Source: Cyclospora cayetanensis
Lineage: Eukaryota > Apicomplexa > Conoidasida > Eucoccidiorida > Eimeriidae
Length of the DNA: 64,000 nt
Direction of reading: 5' to 3'
NCBI RefSeq assembly: GCF_002999335.1
Contig: NW_020312181.1
Coordinates: 62,001 to 126,000, forward strand
The first letter of the stretch is position 1. Each line of letters starts with the position of its first letter. The position numbers and the translations under genes are program-made. This document shows positions 26,340-37,000 of this stretch, piece by piece. A model generated the notes under the pieces. It saw only the letters and a list, made by a program, of their open reading frames with translations. It had not been told where the DNA came from and did no database searches.

Positions 26340-27719
26340 TCAGAGGTCGTCTTCAACGCCCAATCGGGAGAAGTCAACTTCGTCACGCGGCAGCTGCATC
26401 AATTACAATAGAGACGCACCTTTAGGGGCACGCATTTAGCTATGCTACAGTGGAGCGCCTTACTTCCTCCACTCTATGCAATCGGCAAAAAGCTGCACCC
26501 CCTAGTCACTCCCCATTAAAAGCAAAATTTTCCACAGAAGGGCCATGCTCTAAATCCAAGACAAAACAAACCAAAACCCATTGGTGTATAGGCCATGTTC
26601 TGTTGCGGGACGAACCTACCCTGGCGCGTTTCTGGTGAAGTGCCAGAGGTACGATGCGCATGAGTTGAGTGGAAACTCTTAGGGCGGTTAACGATGGCCT
26701 TAACACGTCATCAGGGGACTCGGGAGGGGCCCTTGGTCTCCGGCTGAGGGATTGAAGGTCCCCGCTGCCAATAAGCAAAGCCAAGCACAGGACTGTCACG
26801 CCGCAGTCAAACAGATGCGCGCAAGAAGAGAAAAATGCAGGGCCCTGCAGCAAGCAGGCACGCAAGTACGAATAAAGGAGGAATGGCAGGACTCATATGG
26901 GACGCAAGGTCATACCCTTACAGTGAAGATTCACTGAGACATACACAAATCACAGGGGTCAGACATGATGATTCCTTAAACGCTATAGTTACGTGGTGGA
27001 CCACTTACCATAACAAGCGCCCGCAGTGCTACCTCCAGGAGAAGCATGAGGCTGACGAATGCCTCAGCTATTACGAGGGGACAGTCAACTGGGGAGCACA
27101 GAATGTAGCGAATCAGTATCCACGCATTGAGGGCCAGGACTCCAATATACATATAAGCCATGAGCCTTGAGTAATAGACCGCCCTGCACAATCCGCGAAA
27201 CCCAGCTGCACATAGGGGACCCCTAAGGATTCCCTTCTTCCAACGATTGCCCAAACACTTCAAAAACGAAAGAATAGCGCCAAGACCTTTTCCTGTTGTC
27301 TGGGAAGAAAAGGTAGATTCATAGTGGTTGCATCTTCCCATGAGTCCTCGGGAACTCGGGAAAGATGATGCACTCGACGCAAGCCCAGAGCGCATCGTTG
27401 GAGTCTTTGCAGGCGAGCTGGGGTGACTGCTGGAAAGGCCCTCTTCCAGAAGGAGGGGACAGTTATCTCTGACTCCTTTGGGAGTTGCCTCCACAGCTAT
27501 ATTCTGATTGACGGCCGCATGTGGCGGTAAGGATGAGTCTGATGCAGACCATTGAGGCGCCTGTGCTTGTTCATAGTCCCCAAGAAAGTCGTCCAGATCC
27601 AGTGGATGGCCCCCTGCTTCCCCTGCTCCTCCAGATACCTCTGGAGGATGAGGGGTGCCCAAATCGATATCAGGCCCGTCTGATTCGTCGTGAACCCAAG
27701 AGCCAATCTCCGAGAACAT
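26340..27719 (-). CDS. voltage-sensor-like four-helix membrane protein
   Basis: Three exons join in phase 0: 27719-27009, 26844-26620 and 26393-26340, about 329 aa; an in-frame TAA precedes the ATG. The first 180 residues are acidic and Ser/Pro-rich, presumably cytosolic. Then four hydrophobic segments follow: YYSRLMAYMYIGVLALNAWI (S1-like), AEAFVSLMLLLEVALRALVM (S2-like with an acidic residue), HLFDCGVTVLCLALLIG (S3-like, with Asp) and LTALRVSTQLMRIVPLALHQ followed by KRAR (S4-like, with spaced basic residues). The short last exon gives DEVDFSRLGVEDDL. The layout matches small voltage-sensor-domain proteins of protists and fungi that lack a pore domain. Whether it conducts, or senses voltage at all, cannot be told. 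The S4 has fewer regularly spaced Arg than canonical sensors. Confidence 0.7.
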
Positions 27720-29599
27720 CCCCTCAACAAACTTGTCTTACAAAGGAGCTAATGGGGACCCCGAAACACTTCCTTAGGGCGTTTCGGAAGACCCCTTTCT
27801 CTCCTGCTGTGGGCTGAAGTCAGGTTTACCTTAAGGGGTCCCAAGTAAAACACCAGGAAAGTTAGAAGAGAAGCTTGCATGCAGTTCCCCTATCTAATGC
27901 AGAAGCCAGTAGCAGCACCAACACTCCCACTGTTGCGATCGAAGAGGCAGGACTAGAAGCAACGTAGGAGGGAGGGAACGGGAGGCAAAACATGGAGAAG
28001 CATGGGGACGCAAGCGGAGGCGACTGTGAGAAAAACAGTCTGCTGGGGTTTCCGCCTGCACCAGCAGACTGGTGGAATAATAACGTGAAGAAGTAATAAA
28101 CTAGCTAAACCAAATGTAGGAAATGTCTTTGATTTCGTAACACATGGCAAATAAAATGTAGGGCCCCCCTGTCCGACTGAGGAGGGGGAGTCGGCTGCAG
28201 GACCTCAGTAGGGCTTCTCTGCTTCTGCCCTTAGCACTCTAGTTCTTACCCTTGTCCTATTGCCATATTTTGTGTAGAATTAGCTTCCAATGACTACTCT
28301 GTGCGTCGTGCAGTCTATAGGGAGTGAACAGTGTATGTTCCACAATGTAACGCTCCGCATATACGACATGCGCAAATCCTAGATGCTCTCAGTGCGTTCT
28401 TCTGCTAGCTTTCCTCCATCAGGAGTGATAAACACCCTTTGATACTTGGTGCTTCTCTTGTGGACCCTACTGACTTCTTACAAATGTGTTTTGGTCGACA
28501 CAACAACCATAGTGGCTCCTTGGCATGGAATGCCCCTTGGTTATTGTAGAGAGCAAAGCCACACTTCGACACTTTCTGCTACACCAGTTTGACTTGAGTA
28601 TAAGCTAGCTTCAAAAGTGTACTGTTTGGTCGCGTGTGCTTGTAAAAAGTGTTTATTCGGTACTGCTGTAAGTTCAATACATGGAACCGCAATGTTGTGT
28701 GCGTGTACGCTTGACACCATGCGCAACTACCTGTAAATGCTCTGAATGCTTAGATGCTGAAGCTACTCTCACCATAGCTGCCCCTCTCCCCTCATATCGG
28801 AAACTTTAAAGGCCGCAGGCAACGAAGGTGGAAGTTCTCTCGAACAACCACAATAGCTTTCTATCGAGTTTATATTGCGGTTGGAATGTTTCCTACGTAG
28901 GTGACATAAGAAGGCAGCCGAAGACGAAATTTAGTGAGCCTTGAATGTCTAGGAAGTGACTTAGCGTGTCAACACCGTGAAGCGCATGATTGGCGCTACA
29001 AAGCAGGGGGAGGGGACAGCCATTCGAGGTTAAAGTAGCGGGCTAGTACCTGATAAAAACCAAACCTCACACTCTCAGGCAGTTCAAGGAGAGGGGAAGG
29101 TCCTTGTAACCCGATTATATTTCCATACGGCAAAACCTTTGGGTCGCTGTTTTACAATGACAACTAGGGTAACCCTCCATCTAAGCTCTTCGTAGGGAGA
29201 CACTCAGCTTCAATGTCAACAAAAAGTTAAATAGAAGCGTAATAAAATTAAGACCAAAATCTTCCTCCCACTCATACCCGTGGCCCTCCATGCTCTTGAG
29301 ATAAGGGTACAAGGACAGCTAGGGGAGGCGCAGCTGCACCTTCTGAGTGCTCTAAGCATGCATACCTAGATGCTCATAGCCATTGGTGCACAAGCTTACA
29401 AAAATTCATCTTCATGCATCGAGCTGACGTTGCTCTGTAAAAATAAGCAAACAAAGCAATTAGTTTACTCATTTAAATTGAATATGACCTATGGGTTAGA
29501 AGGTGCCAAAGTATGGCCTAGCCGACATTTTCCTTTTTTTCGAAACCTATGCCATCGTGTTGTGCCACTGTCGGTCGAGACCAACTGCGTGCAGGGCAG
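27720..29599. other. no supported gene
   Basis: The promoter of the minus-strand membrane protein should lie just right of 27719. Fragments near 28540-28730 (minus) and 29370-29520 (plus) share weak coding-like similarity with each other and with 23.64-23.78 kb, suggesting one more eroded dispersed repeat. Otherwise nothing stands out. Confidence 0.4.
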
Positions 29600-29950
29600 T
29601 AATGTTTCCTTTCAGATCCACCACACAGGCAGACAGAAACGCGAAAACAGTGCAAATGAGAACGGTACAGGGAGTTGCGGCCTGTAGAAAGATATAGAAG
29701 GGGACGAGGAGACACACTCTAGCCAAAAACGACCCAGAGGACAAGTCATTAAAACTCCGAGCGCGACAACTCGCCATCATCAGAGCACTGCTACAAGAAA
29801 ACAGAGCAATGTTAAAGGTAAAAAGGAAATCAAAGTACTCACTAGTTCAGCAATGCCTCCAAGCCTCGTGGAACAATATCTGGAAGCCTAAACACCCGGC
29901 GTGTGCAGCATGATCGATTTCGCCTCACCGAAAAGTCTCTGAGGAAGGAT
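29600..29950 (-). repeat. dispersed repeat copy B, candidate LTR/3' region of the adjacent chromovirus relic
   Basis: It shares ordered blocks with copy A at 24100-24583: gtgcaaatgaga near 29654, a related purine-rich middle, and gcagcatgatcgatttc near 29910. It lies on the 3' side of the chromodomain of the minus-strand relic at 30140-32441, the place expected for a 3' untranslated region or LTR. No matching 5' copy was found near 32.5-34 kb, so LTR identity is inference. Confidence 0.45.
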
Positions 29951-30139
29951 ATAGAGCCTGCATATCGAAGAGTTTCTGCAAGTGCATCCGAGGGGACGTA
30001 CATCTTAATTAAAGCCCGAAGCTTCCCAACCAATATCCAATGAAGCCAGACAGGTGTTCCAGGCAGAAAACGCGCTGTGGAGCACCAATTATCAAAAAAC
30101 AAAAGGAGAAACGTCTGTAGCGACAATCAGTGGTGCGAT

Positions 30140-32441
30140 TGATAATAACGCCCGCAACTTGCGTTACCCATCCCATTCCACCAAATATTTTCGTCTATTG
30201 CGTCCCTGGCTCTCCTTGGTCCTAGAATCCAGCACCTCTATGGCTCCTAGCGAAGAGTCCGCGTCTACACATATCAACTGCCTGCGCGAGAAAATTCGCG
30301 AATAACTAGGATGATTTTAGAACAGCTATAGAAAATCAATTTAAAGCTCTATAGCAACTCCGAATCGCAGGGAACTCGAGACAATGCTAAAGAGCATTGA
30401 TCGAGAGAGAATGGCGGATGATCTTTTGACACCCACCTGCATAGTTGTTCGTCTGCTTGCTTTCTTGTATACACGGCCCACCGCCAATTATCGTAATTCC
30501 GTTCACGTCTCTCTAAAGCCTTGCGCATTCCGCATGTATTGACCTGCTGTGATATTAATAGCTTCGCTGCGAAAGGTGTCTGCGGGACCTACAACACCAG
30601 GCCCAGTCTCGGATCGCAGAGGGGTGTCTCAGTATGGACCTGGGATAGGGATGTGCTACGTGCCGGCAAGTACACTGTTGTAGATAAAGCCACACAGCAG
30701 AAGATATACATTCAAGCTAAGATATTGGATTTACGTGGAAAGAAACCCCTTATACTGCAGAAGAGTGCGGCTAGTGAGACCCACCTGCCCATGTACCTCA
30801 AGCGATTTGAAGGGGTCAAAATACGGCCGGGCATACGTGGGCCAAACAGACACGAACGCACTAGCGCACTTTGGCTGCAGTAATGCTCCTGACGAATTCA
30901 TAAAGCTTGTAGACATATGTCAAAATAAATTAGCGACTTCCTGAGCCATCAGGAAACTGAAGCACAAGGTGGAATGGGGAAATATATCATTTCTCTCGGC
31001 AATGTAGATGCCCTATCGACCCTTGACCTCCGGGAGTCCAACAACGAAGTCCATGGTCAAATCAGGCCGATTGACTTCAGAGCAGAAAGGCTACGCAAAA
31101 CGCCGTATTGAGGAGAAACGCGGAGTTTCATCTGCTGAAATTCTAAGCATAGTATTGCATATTTTTCTTCCGCGAGACGCATCTCAGGCCGACAGAAGGA
31201 CCCTGCGAGCTCCTCTGCTTTAGTGCACATCCCACCATAGCCCGGACTAGCATGGTTATGCATTTGTGCCACGCGAAATTTTTGGGTGAATTCGAAATGC
31301 ATAAGCGGTGAAGCCTGCACTTTTAGATTACGCCAGGTAAGTTTCGACGTTGGGGTGCTAAACCTTTTGATATAATGAATTCGGACGCTAGTAGCGGACG
31401 CATGAGTATCAAGCCGTTTCAATGGAGACAGAAAATAGTCACCGACAAGTTCAGGTGCGCAACACAATATTGACCCTTGCGCCGCCTGGAGAGCAAATTG
31501 GCAACCACGTGGTGATGCCCTCAAAAAGCCTCACTATATAGTTCACTAGAGAAGCCACCCAAGCCAGCGAGTTGGTTCATGACTATCAAAAATCTAGAAA
31601 CTCTTTCTACGCCAAAATAAAGACTTAGAGCTGGATAAGCTGTAAAATAACGCCAACATAGTAAGTGCCGGCATTATGTACGCCTTACCACACAGTATTA
31701 AGTTCTTTACCCTCAGTCGGCACCGCCGCTTCTAGTTTCATGAAAGCGAGAAAAGGAGAAGCAATAATTTTCTGCTTTCGAGAACCCGTAGCATGTTGGA
31801 AGAAAATAGTTCCCACTGATAGGTCAGGAGGTCCGGTTGTTAGCAGGACATCACGTGCATAATTGGTCAGCGCGAGCACTCTAGGGTTGCAAGGCGGCTA
31901 ATAGGCGCCCTTGCTGCGCGGTTAACCTACCCTCTCCAGGTCGCAGAATGCCACTACTTACCAAGACCAATCAAAAGAGCAGTAATGCGAGCAAACTTAG
32001 TATGAAACTTTGACAGGAAGACGCAAGCCCGAATGACTTCTCGATGACCTTGCAAGTACACAAAGGTAACGACCACGCCATGATTGATTCAATTCTCGCT
32101 ACATCTGCCTCGATTCCTGCATCTGACACGGAGAATTTCACGAACCCAATTAGTCTCACGGAAAACAAATACTTGAGTGCTTTCCCATATCTCTGCTTAT
32201 GCAACAGCTGAAGCGCAAGCCGTACGTGCTGTAGGTGCTCTTGAATACTTCAGCTAAATATTAGATAGTCATCTGTAGGGCCAGCCACTCTCGCCTTGAA
32301 AGGCTCATAAAACCTTTTACAACCTGCGGTTGCAGTTCGATTAGGGCGAAAGCAAGTCCAAACATATATTCGAGTTAGCGAGTGCGAGTGCGGAACGCCA
32401 CTTGGTGCCTGACGCCAAAGTGAATTAGGCTTTGTAATCAA
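30140..32441 (-). mobile_element. degenerate Ty3/Gypsy chromovirus (RT, RNase H, integrase, chromodomain)
   Basis: On the minus strand from right to left the conserved pol order is preserved, broken by stops and frameshifts. RT: ARVAGPTDDYLIFS near 32260, then IQEHLQHVRLALQLLHKQ and SDAGIEADVARIESIMAW at 32230-32050. RNase H: VLLTTGPPDLSVGTIFFQ and PTEGKELNTVW at 31860-31690. Integrase zinc-finger region: LAGSFCR followed by RVSPQYG, where the His and both Cys of H2C2 are lost (31250-31100). Integrase core: LTMDFVVGLPEVKG at about 31057-31016. Chromodomain: IEVLDSRTKESQGRNRRKYL followed by VEWDG at 30240-30160. The chromodomain places it in the chromovirus clade. Gag and protease were not found, and the copy is plainly dead. 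Confidence 0.85.
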
Positions 32442-34075
32442 GGGATTGTGAGGTCGAATCCTGAGAAAATAGTTGGTCCATGTTGTCTATCAGACAATTT
32501 GCTAATGCGGGTTCTGATCACTAGTGTAACAGTGTTCTATAAATTGAATTTCGTGCGCAGGCACTTCCTGGTGTGCTGTCCTTACCTTCTGAATAGTTGG
32601 GTTTGGGCTCGGAAATTAATCATGCTCAAGTACCAGCTGTATTAACGTGCTTAAGAACTACTGAACTAGTGTGTATTTAGGATCCATCTACATTTGTCCT
32701 GTCTTTTTGCTTTCTCGTAGCACGGGACCTTCTGAATGGACACATCAAATTTAGTTTAATTGAGAAAATTTGACAGAGAGTCCCGTAATGGAGATCCGCG
32801 GGGAGCATTATGACATTTCAGCGCAAGATTTATTGTAGCAAGCTAGGTGCCAAGCCTAACATGGACAGGAAATACGGGCATCTGGTATTTCGATTTTCCC
32901 CCTAAGTGCTTCTAACACTAGAGCCACATACGCGCGCTGGCTACTTTTTAGAGCCGTGCCTTTAATCTCTCATGGAACAGGCTGGCCTATGTGAAGGGAC
33001 AAACAGAATAACTTGGGGGCTGAGTTTTCTTACATTAAATGAAGACAAGGAACCACCCTACAGCAGCTGCTATCCTAAGCTTGGCATAACTATGCTATCT
33101 AAGGATAAAGTAAAGGTCAGGTGATTCTAGTGTTTGGCAAATTATAAGCGGGGAAATAAAATTTTTATTGAACAGGATTTACCAGTCGTGAGGCGTGCAG
33201 AAGGCCCTGTTCTACATGAAATTGTGAGGGTGCCTTGCCAAGATTGCGCCCAGTGCAGATAGAACACTGCTTAAATCATTATTATAGGGTCACTTTTTAT
33301 AGAGTATGTGTGCGAGGAGGTGCCTACTAGGACGGCGGCTACAACGCTGTCTGGCAGTCGTTGAATTGGCCGCTGTCCAAGAACGCGCACTAGTTTACAT
33401 GCAGCCATGGGCCTCAAATGGTATAAAGGTCATCATGTTGGCTCAATATGCTCAAGTATCATTCAATAAGAAGTGTAAAAAATTGTTCTTGAGGTGAACA
33501 GTAGCGCTTTTCCCGAGCAACCGAACCTGACTGGTGGGCATGCGCCAGAAGCAGGGCTGTAGAGTGGGCTGAGCTACGGTCAATCCGGTCTTATTAAAGA
33601 ACATGTTTTCATCTTATTTACAATGTGGCTCGAGTATGGGGCTTCTTGCAAGATGGTCATGCGCACACGTGTTGGTCTGACCAGTGGTGTGCTAAGGAGG
33701 CTTCCACATGAAGTACTGTGCTTCTTACTTCCAGTTTGCAGATTCAGCGCACACAGTGGCGATCTGGACCTCTTAGTAAGCAGAATTCTAGGTGCCACGG
33801 TGGAATGCCCTTTTACGAGCATTTGTGACTCGATAGATTTGTCTCCATTACGTTCGGAGGCGAGCCGGGGGTATCGCCCTTGATTAACGTTTCTGTCTAG
33901 TATTAGAACAGTGCCATTGAAAGGAGTCTAAGAAGGTCTTTCCTTGGGAATTGTATCAGGGCTCAACTCTCTTTTCTTATTGTGCAGCCATCAACGCAAA
34001 CAACTCTTTCAGACCAGCTAACCAATTCTGCAGCACACGCTTTCTCTCTCCATTTACAAAGCCATATATCAGCCT
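32442..34075. other. no supported gene; upstream region of the large Gln-rich gene
   Basis: The 5' half of the retroelement (gag, protease) would be expected here but cannot be read. AT-rich DNA near 32.5-33.3 kb has no open frame of note. The last few hundred bases before 34076 should carry the promoter and 5' UTR of the plus-strand gene. Confidence 0.4.
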
Positions 34076-37000
34076 ATGAGGGCACTCAGTGTACTAAGAG
34101 TGTCCGGGGGTACAAGTGAGAGCTTGACTTTCCGCCAAGGATATCCGAAGAGCTCGCGTGAGCTAGTCTTGCTGGATGCCCTCACAGGGGAGACGTTTAG
34201 GTTCTCCCTGCCGCTCCGTTCTTCTGGCAAGGAACCGCATGATTCAACACCTGGTGGTCAGGATTGTTCCTTCGAGGGCTCAGAAGTGTGCTCGTGGCTG
34301 AGCCTTGAGCATCACATCCAGCACGAGCTTCTCCCAAACCTTCCTCCTCTCACGACTGGGGAGGATGAGCAACCCCATCAGCTGAGAGGAAAAACAACAT
34401 ATCAAAGAGGTGCTTCTTGCCTTTCAGAGCCCCGAAGATGCCTTTGCCTTGTGGAGGCCACAGGGAGAAGCCTAGCAGCAGAGGCTGCTGCTGCAAGAGC
34501 AGCTCAGGAGGGGAGCGGCAGCAACACAGTGTACACTAACAGTCTGCTTCGGTCTGACGGTCCAGTTGGACTTGTTCTACTCAGGTCAGAGCTTTTGATG
34601 TGCCTCCAGCATAGCATAAGTAATGCCGAGGTGCAAGCAGCAGTGGCAACGGCAGCGACAGGGTCCTCTGCAGCGCAGCTGCCGCTCGATTCTGCTGCCG
34701 AGACACACGCCACTCCAGTAGACGTTCCATCAGGCCCTGTATTGGGAGTGGCTGTCGCACACACGGCTGCAGACCCTCGACAAGCGCATGCAGGTGCCTC
34801 CTCAATTGCTAGTGAAGGAGGGAGTGCTGGGATTCGTCAGGAGAAACATCCAGAGTGCATGTGTAGCAGGAGGGGCTGCTTCCAGTTTCCTTGGGCAAAA
34901 ACCCAACAGCGGCTTGCCAGTGGGGAACTGAAAGTTCTCAGGGCAGCTGCATTGCTCGACGGGGATGTGTCCTTTAAATCCTTTGGTAGCAACGTAGTGG
35001 CAGCTGCCTCGGTCCTTAGCGCGGCTCGCGATGCTGCTGCTGTGGCAGCCGATCTCCGGGTGCGTCTTCAAGGGCAACGTAGAGCTGCAAGGGTTGTCTT
35101 GGAGTCCTTCCTGAGGCACGCACAGCTAACCCGTAAGTGGACTGATGCTCTACAGCTGCGTCTCTCCCAGCAGGCGCAAGCTCAAGAGAGCCTTGTTATC
35201 GGGTTTAACGATGCGCTTCTTAAACTGGAGCACATGCCTCTTGACCCCGTGCTGTTGTTACTGCAGCAGCTCAGTCAGGACGATGGACTGCAGCAAGAAC
35301 AGTTTCAGCAACTGCAGCAACGAGCTGAAACCACTACGCCTTTGCCGAACCCTGCTGCCTCTGTGCAGCTTGCTCGGAAGCAACACGCTCAGGAGGGCCA
35401 CACAAAAGTCGACGCGTCTGCTGCTTCCCTTGCTGGGACTGCGCTTCAAATGCCGTCATCAGCAGCGTCAGGATCTGCAACAGCGTTGTCAGGGATGGAA
35501 ACTCCTGATGCAAGTGCCTGTATACCGTTATCCACGATGCCTCAACGGCTACCCTCCGACACGACAGTACAGTTCCCCGAAAAAGACTTGGCCACGCCAC
35601 CCTCTTCAGACGCCTGTCGTGCCGCACCAGGTGCCTTCGTAGAGGCTGAGCTATGCGGCCTGGCTGCAGAAACTAGGCATTGCGCTGACAAGCGTTCAAC
35701 AGGGAAGGAAAACAACACGGAGGGTCAGCAGTTAGGCTTTCTGGGGAAAGCCCTGCAAATGCCAGTTGCTGCTCTCCCCGAAGGTGCCAAACGAGATGCA
35801 GGAAAAAAGGATGCAGCCGCAGATATGGCCTCCTTTCAAGGGCTTTCTCCTGCCTCCGCTACGTCTCATGCTTTTCTTGGCGTCTCTGCTGCTCTTGCAG
35901 GCGAAGGGTTGCCACTCAGTGGACCTTCGACTCCTTCCGCTGTCGGGGCAGTGGGAGTAGCACCAGCGCGTACAGGCGCTTCAGATCTTCTGAGTGCTCA
36001 CGAATCGAGGGGGAGCAGCCACCTCGTCGATTTTATGCTTGGACCACTGGCAAGTTCTGCAGCAAGTCAGCTTCGTCAGAGCAGTAGGCCCCCAGGGGGG
36101 GGCACAAGGAATCCTGTGGCAGCAGCCAGCCAGCCGGCGAGCGGCGAAAGCAGCTCAAAGGAAGCGCAACTCTCAGCGGCATCCCTGATCAACATCCCAG
36201 CCATTCGCGCCTTCGCAGCTACGATTTTTGCAGACCGCGCGGCGGTACTCCAGCAGGTGCAGCAGCTGCAGCAGGAAGTTGAAGGAGCCGCCTCACGCTT
36301 TAAAGCTACAGCCGAGCAGCTTCTTTCTTCCACTGCTGACACAGAAAGAGCTCTCTCGGATCTGCTGACCCAGCAGCAACAACTGACGTCCCTCCACACG
36401 CGAGCGTTCTCCACAGTTGCTGCAGCGACGCCTGCCCCTCCTATTGCGTATTCCCACTTTGCGGCGCACCAGCTGAAGGCCCTTGCAGCTGACCAGGAAG
36501 CAGCGATGGAAGAGATGTCTCGGCTCCAGCAGCAGCAAAAGCTTTTGACACACAGGCAGCGGCAGGGATGGGCAGGGCACTGCTCGCAGCAGCGAAAACT
36601 TCTGTGCACCTGTCTGCGGGGACGTCTGATGCTGCGGCAGTACCATGAGCGTGGCTTAGCATGCAGCAACAGAGCCCAGCGTGTTGCCTCTGCGCTGCTC
36701 CAGCTGCGGCGGCTGTATGTATGCCCGTCGGCGTTCGCAGCAGCAGCCAAGGAGACTACCAGACGTCTCGTCTTCGCGGGGGCCTTTCGAAAGGCTGCTG
36801 AGACAGCCCAAGCAGTACTACAACGCATGCAGCAGCAGGAGCAGCAACGACGGCTGTATTTCCTCGAGTCTGCTGCTTCGTCGCTGCCTGCCGCTATCTT
36901 CTGGCCGCTGCTGCGCCTCATTCCACAGGAAGCCCGCGTTATTCTGCCAGACGCAGATGAACCACTCCATTCCCTTGCTGACCCTGCACTTGTTGCCGCC

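Noticed and set aside
30521..30883. A 120-codon plus-strand frame that at first looked like a retropepsin (LILQKSAASETH...)
   Set aside because: The minus strand of the same bases gives a far better, ordered integrase reading (MDFVVGLPEVKG and following), so the plus frame is a shadow.
32420..32470. Plus-strand ggtcgaatcc resembling a tRNA B box
   Set aside because: Flanking bases do not form a T-stem or an acceptor stem.
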